DNA of 64,000 nt from Nostoc sp. NIES-4103 (lineage in GTDB: Bacteria > Cyanobacteriota > Cyanobacteriia > Cyanobacteriales > Nostocaceae), in NCBI RefSeq assembly GCF_002368335.1, contig NZ_AP018288.1, positions 238,391 to 302,390 on the forward strand, written 5' to 3'. Of the stretch, positions 43,044 to 52,703 are shown in pieces (the stretch's first letter is position 1; the number at the start of each line of letters is the position of its first letter). The position numbers were made by a program, and so were the translations under genes. The notes below the pieces were generated by a model that saw only the letters and a list, made by a program, of their open reading frames with translations, was not told the DNA's origin and did no database searches.

Positions 43044-43239
43044 GGGGCGTACAGCTGTACATTGGTGTCAACTTAAGCCCTGGCGAATAGAATTCGCGGC
43101 TACACAGGCGAAGTCTGCCTCCGCAGACTAACGGAAAATTAAGGGTTTGAAACCCACGAAGGTGGGTTTTGTTTGTGTAGAGGCGGTTTTTAACCGCCCA
43201 TTTCCCGTTAAGTTGACACCAATGACAGCTGTACGCCCC
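43044..43239. repeat. 196-bp MITE-like element with ~31-bp terminal inverted repeats
   Basis: Left arm 43044-43075 begins GGGGCGTACAGCTGT and ends GTCAACTTA; the right arm 43209-43239 is its complement with one base missing. The interior has two smaller hairpins, AACCCACGAAGGTGGGTT and GGCGGTTTTTAACCGCC. No coding capacity. Confidence 0.9.
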
Positions 43240-43321
43240 TACTCATGTATATGTATCAGTAATTTCTCCAATGGGTAAGAGGTTGTTGGAAAAGTTTTTA
43301 GAGGTGACTTTAAGCACTTGC

Positions 43322-43400
43322 CGATCCCCCCTAGCCCTGCTTCAAAAGGGGGGAATAACTGCTCAAAGTCCCCCTTTTGAAGGGGGATTTAGGGGGATCT
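43322..43400. repeat. 79-bp inverted-repeat element GATCCCCC
   Basis: GATCCCCCCTAGCC at the left and GGATTTAGGGGGATC at the right, with nested TTCAAAAGGGGG and CCCCCTTTTGAA. The dispersed 'AGATCCCCCTAAATCCCCC' palindrome is common in cyanobacteria. The following 43401-43748 is A+T-rich with no gene. Confidence 0.8.
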
Positions 43401-43748
43401 AAAATATTTGGCTACTAATAACAGGACTTTTAAAACATCCTCTAAGTCATAGTTGTATAAATTCAGCAATACTTATAAATTTATTTTTGAGCTTGCATAA
43501 ATACCTAAATAACCTCTGATAAATTTTTAGAGCGATTGCTTTACTCGCTCCCCCCATGAATAATGTACATAATTGCCTTTAGCAGGTGCTGAGTCTCAAA
43601 AGGACAAGCTCTGCGTTTGATTGTTTAAATATTGTTAGCTGTGATTCCATGTATACCTGTGGCTCAAAGCTACAAGTAACAATGGATATCACCATGTTGA
43701 AAGGGTTAGCCATAAACTTTTGCCTTGATCAATAGGTATTGATAAATT

Positions 43749-46700
43749 ATGAATCGGCACAAGCCAAAACGAAATCGTGGCGTTATACTCACTCGTGAAG
43801 GCTGGCAAAAATTTCACAAGGCAAGATTTGAAGAGGAACTACGAGAAAAATCTGGCTCCAAGTACACCATAGCAGAAATAAGTGAACGTGCTGGCTTAAC
43901 TTCAAATACAGTTGCAAAAATACTAGCTAATCGAGGAGGGGTTGATAAACGAACACTTGTTTATTTATTTATGGCGTTTAACTTAGAGCTAAATCCTCAA
44001 GACTATTCTAAGTTCAATTCTGATTTAGAAAAATTTCCAGGTTTGAAGGCTGCCAAACATGTTGATTGTGAACAGACAATAGATGTATCTATTTTCTATG
44101 GACGTACAGCTGAATTGGCTGTGCTAGAGCAATGGCTGATTCAGGAACAGTGTCGATTAGTAGCGGTGTTGGGAATAGGAGGAATTGGTAAAACCTCTCT
44201 GGCTGCTAAGTTAGCACAAGAACTTCAAGGATACTATGAGTACGTAATCTGGCGATCGCTCTACAATGCTCCTCTATTTTCTGACCTTCTGGCTAATTTA
44301 ATTCAATTTTTCTCTGACGAGCAGATTTTAGAAACTGACTTACCAAAAAGCCTAAACGGTAGAATTTCACAACTAATTCAATATTTGCAAGAACACCGCT
44401 GTCTTATTATCTTCGATAATGCTGAAACCATTTTACAAAGTGGCACTATTGCTGGATACTATCGAAAAGACTACGAGAATTATAGCCTTTTCTTCAGACG
44501 GATCGGAGAAGTTGCTCACACTAGCAGCTTGTTGCTGACTTCTCGTGAAAAACCCAAAGATGTGGCGTTATTGGAAGGACATGCACTCCCTGTTCGTTCA
44601 TTAAAACTGAGAGGACTGTCTGAAGATGAAGGAAAAAAATTTTTTAAATTTAAAGGTCTGTCTGGAACAGAGTCTCAAGAAAAAGTATTAATTGAGCGTT
44701 ATTCTGGTAATCCATTGGCTTTGAAGATAGTTGCGACAACTATTCAAGATATCTTTAATGGTGATATTTCAAAGTTTTTAAATCAAAAAAACGCTGTAGT
44801 TGGCGATATTTATACTCTTTTAGAGCAGCAGTTTGAGCGTTTATCTAATTTAGAGCGTGTAGTGATGTACTGGCTGATAATTAATAATGAGCCGATTACA
44901 CTCTCACAATTGCAAGAAGATTTAATGTCATTAATAACACCACACAAATTAATAGAAGCTCTAGAGTCTTTAGTCAGGCGAAGTTTGATCGAGCAACTTC
45001 AGCTAACACTCAGTAATAAAAGTGCATTATTATTCACACTACATTCTGTATTTATGGAGTATGTAATTGACCATCTAATCAAGCAAGCTTCTCTGGAGAT
45101 TGCTACGCAGAGAATTGTCATTTTAAAGTATTTGGCTTTAAGTAAAGCTCAGTGTAAAGACTACACTAGAGAAATGCAAAAAAGCTTAATTCTTCAACCT
45201 GTTATTAATGAACTTTCTAGAGTGTTTAAAACCCACATAAAACTAGAAAATCACTTAAATCAAATTTTAGAAAAAATGCAATTAGAATATCCGCTGGAAC
45301 CAGGGTATACTGGTGGAAATATTCTTAATTTACTTCGTCAATTAAAGACAGATTTCAGAGGTTATAATTTCTCTCACCTCAGCCTTTGGCAAGTAGATAT
45401 GCGTGGTCTAAAATTACCTCAAGTTAATTGTCAAAATGCTAATCTATTCAAATCAGTTTTTACTAAAAACTTCAGTTGCATCTGTGCGGTAGCATTCAGC
45501 CCTGACGGGAAAATTTTGGCGACAAGTGATGCAAATGGCAAAATTTCCTTGTGGCGAGAGTTTACTAATAGTGAACAATTTTTGACTTGTCATGAACACA
45601 TCGATTGGGTTCGAGCGATCGCCTTTAGTCCCAATGGTAGCATTCTTGCCAGTGGAGGTACTGACCAGAATGTGAAATTGTGGGATGTCAATACAGGTGA
45701 ATGCTTTAAAACTTTAACGGGACATCCAGAACGAGTTCGATCTGTTGCCTTCAGTCCTCAAGGTAAAATTCTAGCTTCTGGCAGCGATGAGCAAACAGTG
45801 CGTTTGTGGAATGTCTTGAATGGTAAATGTTATAAAATTTTACGTGAACATACTGGTTCAGTTTTATCGGTGGTTTTTAGTCCCAAAGGAAAGATTCTAG
45901 CCAGCGGTAGTAGTGATCAAACAATAAAACTATGGAATTTCCGCAATGGAGAGTGCGTTAAAACTTTACACGGTCACAGTGATTCAGTTTGTTCAGTTGC
46001 TTTCAGTCCAGATGGCCAGACCTTAGTTAGTGGCAGTGAAGACCAAACTGTGAAACTTTGGAATATCTCAGATGGCAGGTGTTTGAAAACTTGCCAAGGC
46101 CATAGTGACAGGGTTAGGTCAGTGGTTGTTTCTCCTCTAGGTAATATTTTGGCAAGCTGTAGTGATGACCAAACTATCAAGCTTTGGGATATCAGTACAG
46201 GAGAATGCCTCAAAACTTTGTCGGGACACACAAGTTTGGTCTGGTCAGTTGTTTTCAGTCCGGATGGTCAAACCTTGGTTAGTAGTGGTGATGACCAAAC
46301 TGTGAGGTTCTGGGATGTTAGCACTGGTCAAGCCTTAAGAAACTTGCAGGGATACAATAATGGGGTGTGGTCTGTTGCCTTTGCTCCTAGTGGGCAAACC
46401 CTAATTAGCAGCAGTGATGACCAAACTATCAAACTCTGGGATGTCTCCAATGGCAAGTGCTATAAAACTTTGCAAGGACACCCGAATCGAGTCCGCACCG
46501 TTGCTTTTAGCCCTGTTGGTAATGTCTTGGCAAGTGGCAGTTATGATCAACTAGTAAGGCTTTGGGATAGCAACACTCACGAATGTTGCAACATCTTGCA
46601 AGGACATACCGGCTGGGTAAAGTCAGTTGCCTTTGCTCCTCTTGGTAAGATTGTCGCTAGTGGCAGTGATGACAAAACTGTCAGACTCTGGGATGTCAAC

Positions 46701-47327
46701 ACTGGTCAAGTCTTGAAAATTTTGCAACATAGTCATGGGGTATGGTCAGTCAGTTTCAGTCCTGTTGATAATATCCTGGCTAGTGGCAGTGATGATCAAA
46801 TCATCAGACTCTGGGATATTGACACAGGTGAATGTCTCAAAACTTTGTCGGGACACACAAGTTGGGTGTTGTCCGTTGCTTTTAGTCCTCTTGGTGAACT
46901 CCTGGCTAGTAGCAGTAAAGATAAAACAATCAAGCTATGGAATGTTAACACAGGTGAATGTCTCAAAACTTTGTCGGGACACACAAGTTGGGTATTGTCC
47001 GTTGCTTTTAGTCCTCTTGGTAAACTACTGGCTAGTGGTAGTGTAGATCAAACGTTGAGGTTGTGGGATGTTGAATCCGGTCAATGTATCAAAATCTTAC
47101 ATGGTCATACGCATTGGATCAGATCAGTTGCCTTTAGTCCAGATAGTCGAACCATAGTCAGTGGTAGTGAAGATGAAACTGTTAAATTATGGGATGTTTT
47201 AACGGGTGAATGCCTCAAAACTTTCAGAAACGAAAGACCCTATGAGGGAATGAATATTACTGGCGTTACAGGTTTAACACAAGCAACTATAGCTTCTTTG
47301 AAAGTACTGGGAGCAATTGAAAATTGA
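43749..47327 (+). CDS. STAND NTPase with N-terminal HTH and 14 WD40 repeats, copy A
   Basis: 1192 residues. Residues 1-90: HTH-like domain (NRGVILTREGWQKFHKARF, YTIAEISERAGLTSNTVAKI, DKRTLVYLF), of the kind found at the start of cyanobacterial NB-ARC and vWA-MoxR-associated proteins. About 115-400: NB-ARC NTPase with FYGRTAEL, P-loop GIGGIGKTS (142-150) and Walker-B-like CLIIFDNAE. About 400-560: helical linker with a short pentapeptide-like stretch (LPQVNCQNANLF). About 570-1160: 14 WD40 repeats, enough for two seven-bladed propellers. Tail YEGMNITGVTGLTQATIASL is shared with copy B. A conformational switch of the STAND type, with the propellers as sensor, is expected; ligand and output are unknown. 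Confidence 0.88.
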   Translation: MNRHKPKRNRGVILTREGWQKFHKARFEEELREKSGSKYTIAEISERAGLTSNTVAKILANRGGVDKRTLVYLFMAFNLELNPQDYSKFNSDLEKFPGLKAAKHVDCEQTIDVSIFYGRTAELAVLEQWLIQEQCRLVAVLGIGGIGKTSLAAKLAQELQGYYEYVIWRSLYNAPLFSDLLANLIQFFSDEQILETDLPKSLNGRISQLIQYLQEHRCLIIFDNAETILQSGTIAGYYRKDYENYSLFFRRIGEVAHTSSLLLTSREKPKDVALLEGHALPVRSLKLRGLSEDEGKKFFKFKGLSGTESQEKVLIERYSGNPLALKIVATTIQDIFNGDISKFLNQKNAVVGDIYTLLEQQFERLSNLERVVMYWLIINNEPITLSQLQEDLMSLITPHKLIEALESLVRRSLIEQLQLTLSNKSALLFTLHSVFMEYVIDHLIKQASLEIATQRIVILKYLALSKAQCKDYTREMQKSLILQPVINELSRVFKTHIKLENHLNQILEKMQLEYPLEPGYTGGNILNLLRQLKTDFRGYNFSHLSLWQVDMRGLKLPQVNCQNANLFKSVFTKNFSCICAVAFSPDGKILATSDANGKISLWREFTNSEQFLTCHEHIDWVRAIAFSPNGSILASGGTDQNVKLWDVNTGECFKTLTGHPERVRSVAFSPQGKILASGSDEQTVRLWNVLNGKCYKILREHTGSVLSVVFSPKGKILASGSSDQTIKLWNFRNGECVKTLHGHSDSVCSVAFSPDGQTLVSGSEDQTVKLWNISDGRCLKTCQGHSDRVRSVVVSPLGNILASCSDDQTIKLWDISTGECLKTLSGHTSLVWSVVFSPDGQTLVSSGDDQTVRFWDVSTGQALRNLQGYNNGVWSVAFAPSGQTLISSSDDQTIKLWDVSNGKCYKTLQGHPNRVRTVAFSPVGNVLASGSYDQLVRLWDSNTHECCNILQGHTGWVKSVAFAPLGKIVASGSDDKTVRLWDVNTGQVLKILQHSHGVWSVSFSPVDNILASGSDDQIIRLWDIDTGECLKTLSGHTSWVLSVAFSPLGELLASSSKDKTIKLWNVNTGECLKTLSGHTSWVLSVAFSPLGKLLASGSVDQTLRLWDVESGQCIKILHGHTHWIRSVAFSPDSRTIVSGSEDETVKLWDVLTGECLKTFRNERPYEGMNITGVTGLTQATIASLKVLGAIEN

Positions 47328-47585
47328 TTTTCTCACTAGTTTAACTTTGCTTTGCTTGGTGTTGAACCTGGGAATTGTCATTGACTTTTAATGACTTTTC
47401 AATTACTATTATGTTGTTAAATACCAGCTAATAAATATCAATATTTTCAAGTGAAGAACAAAAATTATAATTTGCTTTTTTTAGAGAAAATACCTGATAA
47501 TCCAATTCATAGAATATCGAACAATAGATATAATTATAGATTATAAATATAAATTTCCAAATCAAGTTTTAGTTTGCTAGCAATA
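47328..47585. other. A+T-rich spacer between the two STAND genes (left part)
   Basis: About 260 bases with no reading frame and no convincing hairpin after copy A. The right part of the spacer is occupied by the element at 47586-47716. Confidence 0.5.
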
Positions 47586-47716
47586 GATTTGTCGCTTAAT
47601 AAAGCCTAAAGTAGCTCAAGGTATTGTAAAGTTCTATTTGAACGGCATAAGTTTATTTTTGGAAATGCTTGTTTTGAGTAGTTTTAAGGTTTATTTAGCT
47701 TATTGAGCAACAAATC
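47586..47716 (+). repeat. 131-bp inverted-repeat element GATTTGTCGC, upstream of STAND copy B
   Basis: GATTTGTCGCTTAATAAAGC at the left; the right end, read in complement, is GATTTGTTGCTCAATAAGC. The left interior CCTAAAGTAGCTCAA and the right interior TTATTTAGCTTATT are shared with 52704-52836 (inverted there). It ends 79 bases before the start codon at 47796. Confidence 0.75.
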
Positions 47717-47795
47717 GAACTTATTAAAATTTTCTTTCCATACACACAAGCGTTTGGAGTATTTAGGCTGCAAACGCAATTCTTCCTAAAAAGTT

Positions 47796-50700
47796 ATGAA
47801 ACAGGAGAAAGCCAAACGCAATCGTGGGCTGATACTGACTCGTGAAGGCTGGCAAAAGCTTGAGAATGCCAAACTAGAGTGGGAATTTAGGAACAACAAT
47901 GGCTCTAGGATTACCCTAGAAGAATTAAGCGAACAGGCTGGGATCACTCCTGTCACTTTCAGGAAGGTGCTAACTCGTGAAACCGGGGTTGACAAACGGA
48001 CGCTTGTACGTCTGTTTATGATGTTTAATTTAGCATTGGAGCAAAGCGATTATACAAGCCCAGACTCTAATTTAAAAGAGCAGGAAGGCTTGAAGAACCC
48101 CAAGCGCGTTGATTGGGGAGAGATGGTGGATGTATCTGTTTTTTTCGGGCGTACAGCTGAGTTGACTTTGCTAGAGCAATGGCTGATTCACGAACGCTGT
48201 CGAGTAGCGACGTTGTTGGGAATGGGAGGAATTGGTAAAACCTCTTTGGCTGCCAAGTTAGCACAAAAAGTTCAAGGATACTTTGAGTATGTAATCTGGC
48301 GATCGCTCTACAATGCTCCCCCACTTTTGGAGTTGCTCGCTAACTTGATACAATTTTTATCCAATGAGCAAGTTTTAGAAACTGATTTACCAAACACTGT
48401 TGATGGTAGAATATTAAAACTTCTTGATTATTTGCGAGAACAGCGTTGTCTAATTATCCTTGACAATGCTGAAAGCATTTTGCAAAGCGGTGTAATTGCT
48501 GGAAGTTATCAAGAAGGCTATGAAGAATATGGCCAGCTGATAAGACGCGTGGGAGAAGTTTCTCACAGCAGCACCTTAGTGCTGACTTCTCGTGAAAAAC
48601 CCAAAGATGTGGCGTTAGTGGAAGGAGAAGGATTGCCTGTTCGCTCATTACAATTGAGTGGTTTAGAGGTGGTAGAAGGGCAAAAAATCCTTGAACTCAA
48701 GGGTGTGTATGGCTCTGAGTTAGAATTGAAACCAGTAGTTGAGCATTATGCAGGTAACGCCTTAGCCTTAAAGATAGTAGCGACGACAATTCAAGATGTT
48801 TTTGCTGGGAATATTCCTGAATTTATCAAACAAGACGCAGGTGTTTTTGGTAACATTCGGGAACTGTTAGAAGAACAGTTTTTGCGGTTGTCAGATTTAG
48901 AAAAAGATATCATGTACTGGCTGGCAATTAATCGTGAGCCAGTTTCGCTATTAGAGTTACAAGAAGATATTGTCTCACCAATACCAGTACAAAGATTAGT
49001 GGAGGCTGTGGAGTCTCTAGCAAGGCGTTCCTTAGTTGAGAAAAGCGCAGCCACTTTCACTCTACAACCTGTAGTCATGGAGTATGTAACTCAGCGATTG
49101 ATAGAGCAAGTTTGTGAAGAGATTGAAACTCAGAATGTTGATTTGTTCAGGTGTCATGCTTTGATTAAGGCGACAGCGAAAGACTACGTGAGGGAAACTC
49201 AAAATCGCCTGATTCTGAAGCCGGTTATAGATGGCTTGGTCACTGTTTTAAGAAGCAAAAGAAACCTAGAAAATCAGCTGACTAAAATTATAGCAAAGTC
49301 ACGAGAAACATCACCGCTAGAACACAGTTATACAGCGGGGAATGTTCTCAATCTGCTTTGTCATCTAGGGACTGACCTCAGCGGTTATGATTTTTCTAAT
49401 TTGAGTGTTTGGCAAGCAGATTTGCGGAATGTGAAATTGCACGATGTCAATTTCCAAAACGCCAATTTTGATAAGTCTGTTTTTGCTGAAAGCTTTGGCG
49501 GAGTTTTGTCGGTAGCCTTTAGCCCTGATGGCAAACTTTTGGCTTTGGGTGATACCAATGGTGACATTCGCTTGTACCAAGTTTCCGATTGGAAGCAGCT
49601 TGTGAGCTGTAAGGGCCATACTAACTGGGTTGTGTCACTTGCCTTTAGCCCAGATGGCAAAATTCTTGCTAGCAGCAGTACTGATCATACTGTCAAGCTG
49701 TGGGATGTGAGGACGATTCAATGCCTTCAAACCTTATGCGGACATGAGCATGAGGTTTGGTCTGTTGCCTTTAGTAGAGATGGACAATTGCTGGCGAGTG
49801 GCAGTGACGACCAGACGATAAGGCTATGGTCTGTCAGCACTGGTAAATGCAACAAAATTTTCCAGGGACATACAAATTGGATATTATCAGTTGCCTTTAG
49901 TGCTGATGGACAAATACTGGCAAGTGGCAGTGATGATAACACAATCAGGTTGTGGAATGTCAGCACTGGTAAATGCGAAAGAATTTTCCACGGACATCGT
50001 GATGGAATCAGGTCAATTACCTTTAGTCCTCAGGGTACGGTACTAGCAAGTGGTAGTGATGATAACACAATCAGGTTGTGGAATGTCAGCACTGGTGAAT
50101 GCGAAAGAATTTTCTACGGACATTCCAATGGGGTATGGTCTGTTAGTTTCAACTCTCAGGGTGATCTTTTAGCTAGTGGCAGTCATGACCGAACTGTGAA
50201 ATTATGGGATGTCAGTAATGGTGAATGTAAAAGAACATTTCAAGGACATTCAAATTGGGTATTTTCAGTTACCTTTAGTTTACTAGGTGATATACTAGCT
50301 AGCGGCAGCTATGACCAAACAGTGAAGCTGTGGAGTGTTAGCACGGGTCAATGCTTCAAGACTATTCAGGGAGCTACTAATCAGCATCTCTCGGTTTCGT
50401 TCAGCCCAAATGGTCGAACGCTGGCGAGTGGCAGTAATGACGGGATAGTAAGGTTGTGGGATGTCCGAACTGAGCAAAACTTGAAGAATCTATCGGGGCA
50501 CACCAATTGGGTATCTTCAGTCACCTTTAGCCCTCAAGGTAATACTCTGGTCAGTGGTAGTGGAGATACAACTTTGAAGTTGTGGAACGTCAACACGGGT
50601 CAAGCGTTGAAAACTTTTCGGGGACATAGTGCTTCGATCTGGTCAGTTGCCTTTAGTCCAGATGGGCAGAAACTAGCAAGTGGCAGTGAAGACCAAACAA

Positions 50701-51347
50701 TAATATTGTGGGATGTCCGCACAGGTCAAGTCTTGAAAACTCTTCAAGGGCATCGTTCTTCAGTCCGGTCAGTTGCCTTTAGCCCTCACGGGATGATTCT
50801 AGCGAGTGGGGCTTGGGATCAGACCATCAAACTTTGGGATGTAAGAACTGGTAAATGCCTCAGAAGCTTAGAAGGGCATACAAATTGGGTTTGGTCAATT
50901 GCCTTTAGTCCGGATGGTGACACTCTAGCGAGTACCAGCCCGGATCAAACGTTAAGGTTGTGGAGTGTCAGCACTGGGGAGTGTTTTAGACTTCTTCAGA
51001 TGGACACGAGTTGGTTAAAATCTGTTGTCTTTAGTTTGGATAACCGGATGTTAGCAGGTGGCAGCCATGATTACACCGTTAAGTTGTGGGATGTTAGCAT
51101 CAGTGAGTGCTGTAAGACTTTCCAAGGACATACGGGTTGGATCTGGTCGGTGGCTTTTTGTCCTGATAGTCAAACTTTAGCTAGCAGCAGCGAAGACGAG
51201 ACAATTAAACTTTGGGATGTAAAAACAGGTGAGTGTTTAACAACCCTAAAAGCTAAGAAACCTTATGAAAGCATGAACATTACAGGAGTTATGGGCTTAA
51301 CTGAAGCAACTATCGCCACCCTGAAAGCGCTAGGGGCAGTTGATTGA
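47796..51347 (+). CDS. STAND NTPase with N-terminal HTH and 14 WD40 repeats, copy B
   Basis: 1183 residues, same plan as the gene at 43749: HTH (NRGLILTREGWQKLENAKLE, ITLEELSEQAGITPVTFRKV), FFGRTAELTLLEQWL, P-loop GMGGIGKTSLAAK, Walker-B-like CLIILDNAESIL, the sensor-like LVLTSREKPKDVAL, then a linker and 14 WD40 repeats from about residue 570. HTH and NTPase parts are strongly similar to copy A; repeats are diverged, some within the protein homogenised. Clearly a tandem duplication. Such proteins have been proposed as signalling hubs, programmed-death or anti-invader factors in multicellular cyanobacteria; nothing here decides among these. Confidence 0.88.
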   Translation: MKQEKAKRNRGLILTREGWQKLENAKLEWEFRNNNGSRITLEELSEQAGITPVTFRKVLTRETGVDKRTLVRLFMMFNLALEQSDYTSPDSNLKEQEGLKNPKRVDWGEMVDVSVFFGRTAELTLLEQWLIHERCRVATLLGMGGIGKTSLAAKLAQKVQGYFEYVIWRSLYNAPPLLELLANLIQFLSNEQVLETDLPNTVDGRILKLLDYLREQRCLIILDNAESILQSGVIAGSYQEGYEEYGQLIRRVGEVSHSSTLVLTSREKPKDVALVEGEGLPVRSLQLSGLEVVEGQKILELKGVYGSELELKPVVEHYAGNALALKIVATTIQDVFAGNIPEFIKQDAGVFGNIRELLEEQFLRLSDLEKDIMYWLAINREPVSLLELQEDIVSPIPVQRLVEAVESLARRSLVEKSAATFTLQPVVMEYVTQRLIEQVCEEIETQNVDLFRCHALIKATAKDYVRETQNRLILKPVIDGLVTVLRSKRNLENQLTKIIAKSRETSPLEHSYTAGNVLNLLCHLGTDLSGYDFSNLSVWQADLRNVKLHDVNFQNANFDKSVFAESFGGVLSVAFSPDGKLLALGDTNGDIRLYQVSDWKQLVSCKGHTNWVVSLAFSPDGKILASSSTDHTVKLWDVRTIQCLQTLCGHEHEVWSVAFSRDGQLLASGSDDQTIRLWSVSTGKCNKIFQGHTNWILSVAFSADGQILASGSDDNTIRLWNVSTGKCERIFHGHRDGIRSITFSPQGTVLASGSDDNTIRLWNVSTGECERIFYGHSNGVWSVSFNSQGDLLASGSHDRTVKLWDVSNGECKRTFQGHSNWVFSVTFSLLGDILASGSYDQTVKLWSVSTGQCFKTIQGATNQHLSVSFSPNGRTLASGSNDGIVRLWDVRTEQNLKNLSGHTNWVSSVTFSPQGNTLVSGSGDTTLKLWNVNTGQALKTFRGHSASIWSVAFSPDGQKLASGSEDQTIILWDVRTGQVLKTLQGHRSSVRSVAFSPHGMILASGAWDQTIKLWDVRTGKCLRSLEGHTNWVWSIAFSPDGDTLASTSPDQTLRLWSVSTGECFRLLQMDTSWLKSVVFSLDNRMLAGGSHDYTVKLWDVSISECCKTFQGHTGWIWSVAFCPDSQTLASSSEDETIKLWDVKTGECLTTLKAKKPYESMNITGVMGLTEATIATLKALGAVD

Positions 51348-51525
51348 ATGCCAGTTAGCCCAACGAGTGAACCATACAACTTGTAAATAATTCGGCCTTG
51401 CTAATTAATGGGATGAATTTTCTTTAGTACAAACGTACAAAGAGGCAAAGAATCTACCTTTCGGTTTGGACAAAAATTTCAATTCATCTTGTAAATATGC
51501 AAGGTCAATAATTGCCTGTTTTTTG

Positions 51526-51699
51526 TCAAAACATTACTATTATATCACTTAGCAATCCCTGCTTCAATTCTTCGTTCAGTATATCTTTCAACTCAAGTGG
51601 AACATCATTCAAGCTCCTGAACAAAACCTCTCTAAGGTGGTTGATATAATCCTGGTTTAAAGACTGTTGTTGAGTGGTGATAGTTATTGTAGTCATCAT
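51526..51699 (-). CDS. 57-residue protein behind the heme-oxygenase-fold gene (not previously called)
   Basis: Starts MMTTITITTQQQSLNQDYIN and ends LLSDIIVMF. A very good ribosome site (AAGGA, seven bases before the first ATG at 51699) supports it. Composition: a polar Thr/Gln N terminus, then a charged amphipathic helix (REVLFRSLNDVPLELKDIL), then NEELKQGLLSD and a hydrophobic tail. No Cys, no signal peptide. It lies 105 bases after the stop of the gene at 51805-52641, on the same strand, with nothing else on that strand nearby. A leader-like small peptide next to a possible metal-dependent oxidase is notable; a small regulatory or partner protein is equally possible. Confidence 0.6.
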   Translation of the reverse strand: MMTTITITTQQQSLNQDYINHLREVLFRSLNDVPLELKDILNEELKQGLLSDIIVMF

Positions 51700-51804
51700 T
51701 GCATCCTTCTTAGTTTGTTAAAAAGTATAGTCAAAATTGACTAGGATAAGCTGTTCTCAATTATCAGGTCATTTCGTGATTAACTAAACATTAGATTTCA
51801 CTCG

Positions 51805-52641
51805 TTAGCGGACTTCAAGTGGTTTCAATATATTCTGGAGTTTTTCATCTGATATATAGCTCTCTTTTGGTGGGCTGAAGGACAGCAGTGCAGTTTCATA
51901 ACAGGCGATGACTACACGAGTACGTTCTTCAGGACTAAGCCCTGCAACCAACTCAATTGTCTCCTCCACATGCTTTGCATCGATGCCAGAGAGACTATGT
52001 ACCCGCAGGCAACGAGTAGCATTAATACTTGATGGTAAAAGAGCTTCTATTGATTGAATATATTCCTCTCCAATTTCTATGACTAGACGTTCAATTGGAT
52101 AAGAATAACCAACACAACTAATTGGATCTGGGCTATACACACTCTGAGTGAAGTATTCCACCAAAGTCTTGGCAACTGGAGGAACGAGCGCTTTGACCAC
52201 ACCCTCGGCTTCATATCCCATTGACTGTATATCGAGCAAAGCAAGTTGATTATGGCCTGCTTCTTCCTTCGCTTTTTGGGTAGCCCACTGTGCCAAACGC
52301 CTACGACCTGCTGTGGAGAAGCGCTGGGCAGCTTCTTCCATCAATGGCACAGTAGAGTGAGTCAGATGATAAAGACCTGCAAGCCGCCATACCCAACGTG
52401 TACGAGTCAGCTTTGGTGGTCTGCGATCGCTCTTTACCGTGTGCCAAGCATAGGCGATCGCTCGATCTAAAAGCTTCTGGGTTTTAGCGATTTTGTCTGC
52501 GTCAATCTTGTTTCGATCCAAGCGATCGCCACTTTCTCCAGAAGTGGGCCGATACTCCCAAGTGCGGTTAGGAGTCTTAATCACTGTTTCATCAGACACA
52601 AAACAGGCTGATTCACTATTAATCAAAAAGTTATTATGCAT
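51805..52641 (-). CDS. Heme-oxygenase-fold (CADD/TenA-like) putative di-metal protein
   Basis: 278 residues, all-helical. Candidate metal ligands in the pattern of heme-oxygenase-like diiron oxidases: Glu in PLMEEAAQRF (102-103), Glu and His in AKEEAGHNQLALL (126-130), Glu near IEIGEEYIQ and His/Asp/His in HSLSGIDAKHVEET (215, 221, 224). This resembles the cyanobacterial CADD-like group of unknown function (DUF3865 type). Relatives cleave C-C or C-N bonds of amino or fatty acids, or make PABA from tyrosine in CADD. The ATG at 52641 is preferred; an in-frame GTG lies at 52656. An element shared with the upstream region of STAND copy B sits 63 bases before the start. Confidence 0.72.
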   Translation of the reverse strand: MHNNFLINSESACFVSDETVIKTPNRTWEYRPTSGESGDRLDRNKIDADKIAKTQKLLDRAIAYAWHTVKSDRRPPKLTRTRWVWRLAGLYHLTHSTVPLMEEAAQRFSTAGRRRLAQWATQKAKEEAGHNQLALLDIQSMGYEAEGVVKALVPPVAKTLVEYFTQSVYSPDPISCVGYSYPIERLVIEIGEEYIQSIEALLPSSINATRCLRVHSLSGIDAKHVEETIELVAGLSPEERTRVVIACYETALLSFSPPKESYISDEKLQNILKPLEVR

Positions 52642-52703
52642 AATTCGTTTTCTCACTTCAGTTTGCTAAACAATCAGGTAGAGTTATTGATGGCAATATA
52701 TAA

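Noticed and set aside
45974..46984. Long open frames on the minus strand and in other frames within the WD40 genes
   Set aside because: These are by-products of periodic 126-bp repeat units; the plus-strand frame has the WD40 pattern throughout.
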